A DNA stretch of 64,000 nt, taken from the NCBI GenBank assembly GCA_032716605.1, contig CM064480.1, positions 42,024,701 to 42,088,700 of the forward strand, read 5' to 3'. The notes under the pieces are model-generated. The model was not told the DNA's origin. It was given only the letters and a program-made list of their open reading frames with translations, and made no database searches. The DNA comes from Paralithodes platypus (taxonomy: Eukaryota; Arthropoda; Malacostraca; Decapoda; Lithodidae). Shown piece by piece: positions 33,594-44,900 of this stretch (position 1 is the first letter of the stretch; each line of letters begins with the position of its first letter). The position numbers were made by a program, and so were the translations under genes.

Positions 33594-33596
33594 TTG

Positions 33597-34203
33597 TTAA
33601 AGTAGATTTGCCGTTTTGCCCAAAATCAAAACGGCATAGCCAACTCTGCGATGGGTCACCATCATCACTACTAGTCACCATCACCATTACTATCATCAGC
33701 ACTACTACTATTATAGGCATCCATACTACTCTTACCATCATCACTCCTACTCTCATCATCACTAATTCTGGCATCATCACTACAATTTTCACCATCATCA
33801 CTACTACTCACCATCATCACTAATACTGTCACCATCATCAATACTGTCATCATTATCACTACAAATATCATCATTACTTGTCAACATCTTCACTACTATT
33901 ATGACCATCATCACTACTACTAGTACTATCACCATCATCGTGATATCACTACTGTCATCATCATCACTATAACTACAACCATCATCACTACTATTATCAC
34001 CAATATCACTACTATTACCATCATCCCCACTATTACTACCATCACTTCTATTGTCAACTTAACCTAACAGATGCGGGGCAAGATGTTTTCGGCCCCAGAA
34101 CGAACGCGTTCTGTGTGTGAGCCCCTTCGGGGCACACATATATTTCCGCCGGAATGTACCACTATACGGGGGGCGATACCACTCTGCTTACGCAGAGTTG
34201 ATA
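33597..34203 (-). mobile_element. Helentron-like element, cluster 2 copy a
   Basis: Inverted 3' end AAAGTAGATTTGCCG with hairpin, CCAACTCTGCG, ATC array (33655-34055), leader, AACGCGTT and CCCCTTCGGGG hairpins, and the 5' end TTACGCAGAGTTGAT. The middle block with TCACCAAACTTCACAC is deleted. Confidence 0.7.
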
Positions 34204-34232
34204 AAAATTATTGCACAAATTCAAAACATTTT

Positions 34233-34447
34233 ATCAACTCTGCGTAAGCAGAGTGGTATTGCCCCCCGTATAGTGGTACATGCCGGCCGAAATGTCTGTC
34301 TGTTTGTCTGTCTGATAACTCCTCCTATACCGTTCAACGGATTTTCACCAAACTTCACACGAACCTTCGGTGCGTGAATGCGACGGTAATTATTTTTAAT
34401 TTTTTTTAATTTGTGCAATAGTTATAATTTTAGGTCCAAAATATGGT

Positions 34448-34491
<44 letters not shown>

Positions 34492-35101
34492 ACCCCCCAC
34501 CCCGTACCTATTCCCAAGCAATGATGATGGCGTTCTGTGTGTGTGTGTGCCACGTAGGGGCACACTGACACAGAACGCCATCGTTCAGGGGGGGTGACAA
34601 AAATTTGCACCGCATTTGTTAGTTTAAGTTAGTTTAGTTGACATTAGAAGTGATGGTAGTAATAGTGGGGATAATGTTGATAGTAGTGATGATGGTGATA
34701 ATAGCAGTGATGATGGTTGTAGATTTAGTGATAATGATGACAGTAGTGATGATGATGGTAGTGATGATACCAGTAGTAGATACGATGGTGACAGTGCTAG
34801 TAGTAGTGATGGTGGTCATAATAGTATTGGTGATTCTGACAGTCGTAATGATGATTGTAAGATGATGGTGACAGTATTAGTGATGTTGGTAAGTAGTAGT
34901 GATGATGGTGAAAGTTGTAGTGATGATGAGAGCAGTAGTGATGATGAGAGTAGTAGTGATGATGGTGAGAGTAGTAGTGATGATTATAATAGTAGTAGTG
35001 CTGATGATATTAATGATGATAGTGACTAGTAGTGATGATGGTGACCAATTGCAGAGTTGGGTATGCCGTTTTAATTTTGGCTGAAATGGCATGTCTACTT
35101 T
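34233..35101 (+). mobile_element. Helentron-like element, cluster 2 copy b
   Basis: Complete + strand copy: ATCAACTCTGCG start, full middle block, a 43-base C-run near 34449-34490, GTGTGTGTGTGCCACGTAGGGG hairpin area, GAT array (34650-35040), TTGCAGAGTTGGG, and a decayed 3' hairpin with TGTCTACTTTA. A short duplicated snippet of the family separates it from copy a. Confidence 0.7.
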
Positions 35102-35285
35102 ACCGACTCTGCATAAGCAGAGTGGTATCGCCCCCGTATAGTGGTACATGCCTGCCGAAATGTCTGTCTGTCTGTCCGAAAACTCCTAGACCATTCAACG
35201 GATTTTCACCAACCTTCACACAAACATTCCGTGCATGAATGCGAGGTAATTACAAATTTTTGTTTTGAATTTGTTCAATAATTTT
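35102..35285 (+). mobile_element. Helentron-like 5' fragment, cluster 2
   Basis: Starts CGACTCTGCATAAGCAGAG directly at the 3' end of copy b, carries the TCACCAACCTTCACAC block, and breaks off at TTGTTCAATAATTTTG, where the next copy begins. This is a head-to-tail junction. Confidence 0.6.
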
Positions 35286-36193
35286 GATCAACTCTGCGTG
35301 AGCAGAGTGGTATCGCCCCCCGTATAGTGGTACATGCTGACCAAAATGTCTGTCTGTCTGTCCGTCTGTCCGTCCGATAACTCCTCCTAGACCATTCAAA
35401 GTATTTTCACCAAACTTCACACGACCATTCGGTGCGTGAATGCGACAGTAATTAAAAAACAAAATTTTGAATTTGTGCAATAGTTATGATTTTAGGTCTA
35501 AAATATGGTTTTGCCCCTCTCCCCACCAGCCCCTCCCCCACCCACCCTGTACCTATTCCCAAGCAATGATGATGGTGTTCTGTGTGTGTGTACCCCATAG
35601 GGGCACACTCACACAGAATGCCATCACACACAGAACGCCTTCGTTCTGGGGGTGAAAACATCTCGCCCCGCATTTGTTGGGTTAATTTAGTTTAGTTGAC
35701 ATTAGAAGTGATGGTAGTAATAGTGGGGATGATGGTATTTGTAGTGATAATGGTGATAATAGTAGTGATGATGGTAATTGTAGTGATAATGGTGATAATA
35801 GTAGTAATGATGACAGCAGTGATGATGATGGTGGTGATGATTACAGTAGTAGATATGATGGTGACAGTACTAGTAGTAGTGATGATGGTCATAATAGTAG
35901 TGATGATGGTGACAAGCAATGATGATAGTTGTAGTGATAATGATGACAGTAGTGATGATGGTGACAGTATTAGTGATGATGGTGAGTAGTAGTGATTATG
36001 GTGAAAGTTGTAGTGATGATGACAGTAGTAGTGATGATGAGAGTAGTGATGATGGTAAGAGTATTAGTGATGACTACAATAGTAGTAGTGCTGATGATAA
36101 TAATGGTGATAGTGACTAGTAGTGATGATGGTGACCCATCGCAGAGTTGGGTATGCCGTTTTGATTTTGGGCAAAACGGCACTCTACTTTATT
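35286..36193 (+). mobile_element. Helentron-like element, cluster 2 copy c
   Basis: Complete + strand copy with palindrome CTCTGCGTGAGCAGAG, two hairpins around 35575-35650, GAT array (35695-36125), CGCAGAGTTG, and a perfect terminal hairpin GCCGTTTTGATTTTGGGCAA followed by CTCTACTTTA. Confidence 0.7.
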
Positions 36194-36416
36194 TTAGGTT
36201 AAAACAATAGTTTTGCCCCCATCCCCTCCCTCGGCCCTCCACCAGCCCGTCGCCCCCCCCCCCCCCTCCTCCAGCAATGATGATGGCATTCTGGGGGAGA
36301 AAACAACTCGCCCCGCATTTGATAGGTTAAGTTAGTTAGTTAGTAATAGTAGGTGACCCATCGCAGAGTTGGGTATGCCGTTTTGATTTTGGGCGAAACG
36401 GCACGTCTACTTTATC
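36194..36416 (+). mobile_element. Helentron-like element, array-less deleted copy
   Basis: Holds the C-rich region, the CAGCAATGATGATGGC part and the leader, then runs almost directly into GACCCATCGCAGAGTTGGG and the terminal hairpin. Only TAGTAATAGTAGG remains of the array, showing that the array is lost or gained as a block. Confidence 0.6.
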
Positions 36417-37102
36417 TTAATTACCGTCGAATTCACACACCGAATGTTCGTGTGAAGTTTGGTGAAAATCCGTCGAACAGTCTAGGAGGAGTTTTCGGAC
36501 AGACAGACAAGACACACAGACAGACCCAACTCTGTGAAGGGTTACCATCATCACTAATATTACCACCATTATTACTACTAATATCATCATCACTACAATT
36601 GTCACAATCATCACTACTAGTACCATCATCACTACAATTGTCACCTTCTAATGTTAACTATACTAACTTACCTAACAAATGCGGGCGAGGTTTTTTTTCG
36701 CCCCTGAACGATGGCTTTCTGTGTGAGTGTGCCCCTACGGGGTACACACACACAGAACACCATCATCATTGCTTGGGAATAGGTACAGGGTGGAGGGTGG
36801 GGGTCCAAAAGAGGGGGGGGGGGGGGAAAGACTGGTTGAGGGGGGGGGGGGGGGCTGGTGGGCAAAACCATATTTTGGACATAAAATCATAACTATTGCA
36901 CAAATTCAAAAACAAATTTTGTAATTACCGTCGCATTCACGTACCGAATATTCGTGTGAAATTTGGTGAAAATCCGTCGAACGGTCTAGGAGGAGTTATC
37001 GGACAGACAGACAGACAGATAGATAGACAGACAGCCAGACATTTCGGCCAGCATGTACCACTATACGGGGGGCGATACCACTCTGCTTACGCAGAGTTGA
37101 TA
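36417..37102 (-). mobile_element. Helentron-like element, cluster 2 copy d (inverted)
   Basis: The 3' terminus is replaced by a short piece of another copy (ACCGTCGAATTCACACACCG ... GACAGACAGACAAGACAC). From CCCAACTCTGTGAAGGG the copy is normal: short ATC array, leader, GTGTGCCCCTACGGGG hairpin, G-runs, middle block, 5' end. It joins the next copy as TTGATAAAGTAGACG, an exact head-to-tail junction. Confidence 0.6.
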
Positions 37103-37714
37103 AAGTAGACGTGCCGTTTTGCCCAAATTCAAAAAGGCATACCCAACTCTGCGAAGGGTTACCATCACCACTAATATTACCATCATTATTACTACTATTA
37201 TCATCACTACAATTGTCACCATCATCACTACTACTACCCTCATCACTAATACTACCACCATGATCACTACTACTATCATCATCACTACAATTGTCACCTT
37301 CTAATGTCAACTAAACTAACTTAACCTAACAAATGCAGGCGAGTTTTTTTTTGCCCCCTGAACGATGGCGTTCTGTGTGAGTTTGCCCCTACGGGGCAAA
37401 CACACACAGAACACCATCATCATTGCTTGGGAATAGGTACAGGGTGGGGGGAGAGGGGGCTGGTTGAGGGGGGTGGGCAAAACCATATTTTTGGACCCAA
37501 AATCATTATTATTGCACAAATTCATTTTTTTGTTTTTAATTATCGTCGCATTCACGCACCGAATGTTCGTGTGAATTTGGTGAAAATCCGTTGAATGGTC
37601 TAGGAGGAGTTATCGGACAGACAGACAGACAGATAGATAGACAGACAGCCAGACATTTCGGCCAGCATGTACCACTATACAGGGGGCGATACCACTCTGC
37701 TTACGCAGAGTTGA
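37103..37714 (-). mobile_element. Helentron-like element, cluster 2 copy e (inverted)
   Basis: Complete inverted copy from AAAGTAGACGTGCCG to TTACGCAGAGTTGAT. Its 5' end abuts the start of segment B (AATATAAGGG), which in segment A follows AAATTTAAAAAT. Confidence 0.7.
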
Positions 37715-38446
37715 TAATATAAGGGTTTCCTATGACTGAATTTAACGCCCGCACCCAAACTCTCCTGAATTGACCATTGCCGTTCTTCCTCGAGTCATAA
37801 CAATCTCAAAACATCAAGCTGCTCAAGAGCAGCCCTCTGTTGAGTCCCCGACTAAACGGAGCTGTTATTATTTTGATTAAAAACAAGAACGTATTTTAGG
37901 TAATCTATAATAGTTACTCTGGTAACAGCAATTTCTTTTGTTAACTTGTCATAGAAAATGAATATTTTTTACGGAATAACTATGCAAAACATCATCTTGC
38001 GCCATTTCTTATATTTTTCATTTTTGTTGTATTTACAGTAGATACATTCGGTATTTACGTATATATTTTCTTCTTTTGATGCTTTATATAAGTGTATAAA
38101 TGTTAAATAAAACTGATGATCTTGCATATAATGAGGTTCGTGAAATGTCGACAATTAAAAAATTTAAGTTACTGTATAACTTGGCGTAAGCTTTAGTGGA
38201 TTGGGGGACCGTGTATCTATGTCATTGTCTAGCTCGCCTTGGTTTAGTTAAGAAGTGTTTTGTTTCTGCTCGAATTAGAAGTAATCTGAAGCATTAAGAG
38301 GAACTTTGAACTGAATATAATTATAGTCTTGTGGTCTAGGATCAAGCAAATTATACGGGTTAGCATTAGTTTAGGCCTATCCACCAATTTGACCGCAACA
38401 TAAAATATCAGAAAAAGCAACGGAGCCCCAGCGCTTTTCCAAGAAG

Positions 38447-38875
38447 ATGTTTTTCAATCGTATAAAGACTAGCTTCCTGGGTCTTGTGGATAAAATAGGT
38501 AAAGTGAAAAACAAGGAAAACGAAAAGGAGCTCACGCGGGAAATGGAAAAGGTGTCAGAAAAAGTATTTGAAAAGGTACCAAGCCAATTATTAGACACTG
38601 GGTTTGATAAGGAGTCAAAATTAGAACAGGAGTTGGAAAAAGAATTGCAATTGGAGTCAGAATTAGAAAAAGAGTTGGAAAAAGAATTGCAATTGGAGTC
38701 AGAATTAGAAAAAGAGTTGGAAAAGGAATTAGAAATCGAATGCGAGTTAGAAAAGAGGCTAGGGAAGGAGTATGAAAGGAAGTTTGATAAAACATTGGAA
38801 GAATGGTTGGAAAAAGAGCTAGCAAAGGAGATAGACATCGAAATACAATACGAGTTAGGTACATGGGAAGAATAA
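38447..38875 (+). CDS. Glu/Lys-rich helical protein, unknown (copy B)
   Basis: 142 residues, the same start and stop as the copy at 10359-10787. Repeats of LEKELQLESE are more regular here (ELQLESELEKELEKELQLES), as if copy A had drifted. It predicts a single long charged helix. The antisense frames of 110-153 residues mirror this repeat and are not credible genes. No family recognised. That the frame stays open in both copies is suggestive, but the repetitive codons (GAA, AAA, TTG) seldom mutate to stops in one step. Confidence 0.45.
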   Translation: MFFNRIKTSFLGLVDKIGKVKNKENEKELTREMEKVSEKVFEKVPSQLLDTGFDKESKLEQELEKELQLESELEKELEKELQLESELEKELEKELEIECELEKRLGKEYERKFDKTLEEWLEKELAKEIDIEIQYELGTWEE

Positions 38876-40044
38876 AAAGTTCATATGAAAGCTAAACTTA
38901 GGGGAAAATATTGAAAACAAAAACAAAAAAACAATGCTATGAAATGAAGTAATATTCTAAGCAGGACATTGACAATTACTGATATTATGATTTGGCGGGT
39001 TTTTGTGATCTATATTTCATTGTTGAGGGTTTTCATCGTTATCGTATATATACTTGTGTTCGAGGGTTTTCCTTATAGTTCAATTATTTTACTGTGGATA
39101 GTTATTGTTTTTGCAGTTTTCCCATCATTTTTCTTTTAGTTCTCTAGGCGTCTTTGAAGTTAAGAATTGCGTCTCCAGACCCCATGCAAGATCAAACAAA
39201 AATAAATAAATACAAAATTAATGACACATACATTTGTGTCCTATGTGTATGAAGGAGGCAAAAGGCAGAGCTGCCTGTAACAAGTGTTTCTCCCCAAAGT
39301 TAAAGGAGTGATAATCGCTATTTTAAACATATTTTTCTTTTTTGGTTTATTGGAAAACATTGGTGTGTGCTTGTTTAGTGAGTCAATTGAATAGGAGGAG
39401 GAGGTGTTCGTGAGAACTAGCTATATTACTCTCTGTGTAAGTGAAACACAAAAAGAAACAGTGAGAGAAGCCAGCCAAATTTAACATGAGTTCGAGCAAC
39501 TCCTTATCACATGCCTATGAGGTCTCCCCTGGGTCTTGTCCTGCTCGATTGGAGTCTACAAGCTCCCCAATTTAAATGAGGCGAAATATCTTATAATCGC
39601 CAAACTAATGGGACAAAACGTCTTAAATTCGCCAAAGAAATGGGTCGAAAAAGGAAGGAGCCAAAACCAGACCATCCTCGTGAAGATACAGTTACCCCCC
39701 GGGGGGATGGTTCACTTTATGGGCGATTTTTGCATGTTTTCATTATTTTTCTAGTTTCCTCCCTAGACCTCCATCAAATTAAAAATAAAACATTCATTAG
39801 ATCCCCCTTCTAGATCAATTTGTAAATTTTTTGGTAGAAAAATGTACCGGCCAAAGGCCGGTTCTTTCAACATTACAGGCTCACTATCGTTCGCCAGGGA
39901 AAAAATCGACACCTAAATAGCACTAAAGGTCTAAATATTGACGAAGAAATGGGGCGAAAGGTCTTCAAATCGACTAACTAATGGGGCAAACATCTTAACA
40001 TCTGAAAACTAATGGGAGAAAGTGGTCCAGAAAACTGGCCTTAA

Positions 40045-40666
40045 CGCCTTACGAGCGGGCCCGTAAGGAAATTCTACTACCCGCCAAGCGGGTGGCAATG
40101 GAAATATGCCTAACGGCCTTATTGGGCTATCCTTAGTTGGAATTATGCAAGGCTGGTACATGTCATATTTGTAACAAACTATGTGGTACCAACTCTGTAA
40201 ATTGCTGACTGAATAATTATTATTATTATTATTATTATTATTTACCCTAAATGGCCTTGTTTCCGTGCTCTTTTTCATGCTTAAACAAGAGCCAGAGCGT
40301 AATACAATTATGTATCCCTGAAAGGGAGTTAATTCAGCTTTCCAATGACACCAGAACCATCCTCCTACGACCACGCGTTCTCTTGCAACGATCGTGCAAG
40401 ACGAAGGAAAAATCCCTAAAATACGGTAATTTCTTGACATAATACCCTGTGTAGTGAGGAAGGGAGGGTGGATGTGTGTGGAGTAAATGTCAGTAGGCCC
40501 GCTGGACCCGTGGCGAACGTTCAGAGCCCGACCTACACTCCGCCCTCCGCTCGTCTCTCTCTCAGAGGCAATATTGCTCCAAAATTGCACACAAACTAAA
40601 GTCAGGCCCCGCTCTTTGGGCAGGTGTTCTCTATACGGATTTAAGTCGGGCCCCGCTAATAAGGGG
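40045..40666. mobile_element. piggyBac-like MITE with an internal SINE tail, segment B only
   Basis: Left flank TTAA (40041-40044), right flank ATAA (40667-40670), an imperfect duplicate. Ends are CGCCTTACGAGCGGG and CCCGCTAATAAGGGG (inverse CCCCTTATTAGCGGG). Segment A continues directly from CCGGCC to GAGGAAGCTAGCC with no insertion. About 40085-40241 is a SINE body ending in (TTA)n. A minus-strand frame of 270 codons spans this and flanking DNA; it is a chance product of repeats (note its poly-Asn run from the TTA tail). Confidence 0.65.
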
Positions 40667-40754
40667 ATAAAGAGGAAGCTAGCCACTATAGAAGACCAGA
40701 GACACGCACGGCAGGTGTACACCACGCACTCTATGGTTAGGCCAGAAAACTTAA

Positions 40755-41127
40755 GGGAGCCCACCTCGCTTTTTTTCTCTTTCTCCCCCTCTCTCTTTGG
40801 CTTGTATCCATGCGGCCCCATTCAGCCTTCTGTTTTAAGACGTTTACCCCCATCCAGGTGTCAATATTTTCCTGGCAAGCGGTAGCGAGCCAGCATATAC
40901 ATATTTTTAGTTTTGACAGTAAGCTAAGTTTGTACATTTTTCGATAGAAAAATGTCTCCGGCGAAGCCGGATTTCTCCGTACAATGCTGGCTCGCTATCG
41001 CTCGCCAGGAAGAATCGACACTTGGATTTGGATAAGTCTTAAAACAGTTGGCTGAATGGGGCCGAATGGATACAAGCCAGGGAAAGAGAAAAAAGGAGAG
41101 AAAGATAAAAACAGCCGGTGACCCTCC
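40755..41127. mobile_element. piggyBac-like MITE, TTAA-flanked, segment B copy
   Basis: Counterpart of 12027-12400: TTAA at 40751-40754 and 41128-41131, ends GGGAGCCCACC and GGTGACCCTCC, long inverted arms with GGCTTGTATCCATGCGGCC. Present at the same place in both segments. Confidence 0.65.
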
Positions 41128-41306
41128 TTAACCACTAACCTCCATACCTATAAAAGGACTAAAGTAAACGAAAATTTATTTCTACCATTTGGGAAGAATC
41201 AGGCAGGGAATAGTTGCGGAAATTTATTGCCCATTTGCTTTAGCCCTATTTGAGTTACAGAGGTTATGAGTTAAAATGTCTCGCCTAAATACAGTGAATA
41301 GACTAT

Positions 41307-41465
41307 TAGTCCATGAGCCAGGCCAGATATCGGTACCACCTGGGGTGACTAAACACGAATGGTACTAAAATGTTTATAGAGTGACTGTAAGTACATTAAG
41401 ATATGATAGCCTTCTCGCACTGGTAGCTTAGTCTAATTTTTTTGATGCAATAGGGGCGCTACCCA
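41307..41465 (+). repeat. left terminal inverted repeat of the Academ-like element
   Basis: Conserved with the right end at the outer ~45 bp and again at GATATGATAGCC...CACTGGTAGCTTA (about 41403-41432). The right end carries a 10-bp stretch (GACCCGAATTTTGGG area) that is shorter here. Confidence 0.7.
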
Positions 41466-41929
41466 AAAATAAAGATTTTTAGCGTGACGCTCGGCGTTTT
41501 CCTCATTTTCTTTAAAATCCATCACACAATCATCGCGAAACTTTGAACACCTATGTAGAATTATATTCTCTACCAGAGTTGTTCCTAGGTATTTTTCAAA
41601 TTTCCTCATATTTCGGAATATACTCTATATTTTGGGTATTTTCCTCTAAATCTAGAATAAATCCTTAAATATAGGGAACATTGAAAAATATATTCTAACA
41701 GCTCTTGTAGCTTATTTGATTCTCTACAAGAATTATTCCGATGTGTATTTCAAGTTTCTCCATATTTAGGGGTTTATTTCATATTTGGGGATTTTTTGTT
41801 ATATTTTGGGGATAATTTATTATTGGAAGGAGCAAACATATGTAGAGTGGTTTCCATGTAATGTGTTTGTTTGTTCATGGTTTAATGGTGATATTTTTTG
41901 CAGGTGTGTGTCGACTGTTTGACGGCAGG

Positions 41930-44900
41930 ATGGAACCATCTGCGAGGAAGAGAGCACGGATCGACTGTATCATCCACTGCTCTGATGATGACAGCGATGC
42001 TCTGGTGTCACCACAGGATTTGGACTCCTGGAACACATTGCTCAGGGCTGCAGAAATCAGGCAGCATGATCCAGTCCTGGAAGCAGCCAAGGGCCTTGAA
42101 GAAGGAGGAATACCACACATACATTATCACCGTAAATGTCGTAGTCTCTTTACAATGAAGAAGTCACTGGATTCTATCCTTGCCAAGGGTGTCAAGATAG
42201 AATCAGCAAGCGTCGACCCCAGGAGGAGGGCATCAAGGGATGCCCCTAGTACTAGCAGGGTGTATGCCAAAGTATGTATCTTCTGCGAGAAGTCAAGCAA
42301 GTACATAAAAACAACAAAGACAAGGGAGCCACTCATACAGTGTGTTGAGCTACGAGCAGATGAGAAGATTCGCAGAGCAGCAATAAGGAAACTCAACCAG
42401 AGAATCCTTGGTTTAGTTAGCAGAGACCTTGTTGCTGCAGAGGGTCACTACCACAAGTCGTGCTACAAACTCTTCACAAAAGATGATTTCCCAGCGGCCG
42501 CCAGGTCGGGTGCAGGTGAAAATCAGGAAGAAAGCGAGGAAGCACGCTACGAAGAGGTTGAGACAGAAGCCCTCGAGGAACTCTGCTTGTATATAAGGAC
42601 CAAATTATTCCCCAACCCAGAGGTACTGCCTATGACAAACCTCACATCTAGGCTTGAGAGATCCATGATGTCCCGTGGTATTATCCAACTGAAACCAGCG
42701 ACAAAGAAACATGTTCGCCGAAAGATTGAAACCGAGTTTGGAGAATCACTACGCTTTGTCCCAGATGAGAAAGGAAAGCTTCTAATCTATCCACGCAGCC
42801 TCTCAATGGACGACCTTGCCCGGCAAGCACACAAAATGGCAAAAGACCTGCAAGAAGCAAGAGCAGCTAACTCTGAAGATGTCTTAACCAAAGCAGGAAT
42901 GCAGCTGAGGAATGAGATCAATAAACAAGATGTGAGTCAGCCATGGCCTCCCGATACAGATCAGAATGTCATTCCTGCAGCAGTCACTCAATTCCTGCAC
43001 ACCCTGCTGACAGGAGAGTGTGAGTGTGAAACTCCCTCTGAAAGAGCTCAACGTCTTGCCACTTCCTTTGGCAGTGACTTGGTCTTTGCTGTTACCAGTG
43101 GCAAGACAAAACCACCCAAGCACGTACTGCTGACCAATGCTGTAAAGTCTTTGACAGGAAACACAGAACTGATCCGAACTCTGAATCGTCTTGGTCACTG
43201 TGTGTCTTACTCAATGTTTGAGGAGATCGATACAGCCCTTTGTATCCAGAAGCTGGAATGCTCAAAGGATGACATTCCACTGCCAGCAAACATCTACCCT
43301 GGTGTGTTCACAACCCTGGCCTGGGATAACATTGACCGACTTGAAGAGACCCTAAGTGGAGCAGGTACTTCTCATAGAGTCAATGGCATTGCTGTCCAGT
43401 CCAAGGTTGCAGGCTCTGTGCCAGAGAAAGTCCTGCCAGAGATTACCAAGTCCAAGATAAGAAGCATCACTCAGACATCATCAATGCTGCCAATATACAA
43501 TGTTGGGCGGCGGGCAGGGCCACCTAGGATTGAGACTGCGTATGTCGACACTACCAAGGAAGTCCAGGATTCAAAGACAAAGAACCATATCTGGCTTCTT
43601 ACTCGAATGTCAGACCATGAGGACCAGTCCATCAGCAGTTGGACTGGGTTCAACATCAAAATGCGCAGAGACATTGCAGTGGTTCAGGACACTGTAAGCT
43701 ACCTGCCCACTATCAATGCTCCCGCAACAGAAATGTCCACCGTTAATGAAATCTTGGAACAAACGCATGCTATCATGCAGTCCTTACAGCTTAACAAGAT
43801 TGTGTGCGTGTTTGATCAAGCACTCTATGCCAAAGCTGCCGAAGTTATCTGGAAACAAGAGAAGTTCAAGAACATTATCATCAGGATGGGCGTCTTCCAC
43901 ACAATCTGTAATCTCATCTCCACCATAGGAAAGAGGTTTCAAGATGCAGGTCTTAGAGATCTGTGTGTGGAATCAGGTATCATCGCAGAAGGATCAGTGT
44001 CAGGAGTGATGAACGGCAAGAGGTACAACAGAGCAGTGAGACTACACAAGCTCGTGTATGAAGCACTGATGAGGCTTGCATGGAAAGGCTTCCTTTCATG
44101 GCTAGAAGAAAACCATTCAAGGGACATACACCATCTAGATGAAACACTGAAGGACATCAACAGCTTTCACAGCAATGTGTCTCAGGGACTCTTTCAAGAG
44201 CTGATGGAGAGTGAATCATGCACACATATCATGAAGCTTTTCCAAGTTTATCTTGAGACCCTCAGAGATGAACACAACCTCTCAGCATTCTGGATGTCAT
44301 ACCTGGACATGGTTGAGATCATGCTGGACTTAATTCGAGCCTCCAGAGAAGGCAACTGGATGCTCCACCTAGGAGCAATCCGACAGATGATACCGTGGTG
44401 TTTTGCCTATGACAAAGTGAACTATGCCCGGTTCCTAACCTACTACTATGCCTTGATGTCTCGACTGCCCATTGAACACCCAGAGGTCCATGAACACTTC
44501 ATGCAAGGTGGCTTTTCGGTCCAGATCGGTAGCAAGAATCCCTTTGGACGGATCCCTGTGGACCAGACAATCGAAGAGACGATCAACAAAGACACCCAGA
44601 CACCAGGGGGCACAAAAGGCTTCAGCCTGAAAGGCGGAGCTGTCGCCAGGTACTACCTGACATCGGAGTATCGCAGCAGGTACTTAAGGCAGCTCAGGAC
44701 TATGGTAGTAGGCCAAAAGTATACTGACTTCAGCCACCCAGACCTACAGATGCCCAGGATTAGAAGAGATGAGGCCGATGTCCAATCTTTAGTTCAACTG
44801 ATGGAGACCAGCTGGTTGAACCCCTTCAACGCAGAGCAAGAAGATCTTGTCAGTTTGTCAACTGCGACTATGGCACCACCAGAAGTTGTCAAAGACCTTC

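Noticed and set aside
38377..38864. Antisense frames rich in Ser/Asn or Leu/Phe opposite the Glu-rich ORF
   Set aside because: They mirror the sense repeat. The sense frame has a normal ATG and a better-conserved length.
40009..40821. 270-codon minus-strand ORF
   Set aside because: It crosses a MITE, a SINE tail (poly-Asn) and parts of another MITE. Its content follows repeat boundaries, so it is chance.
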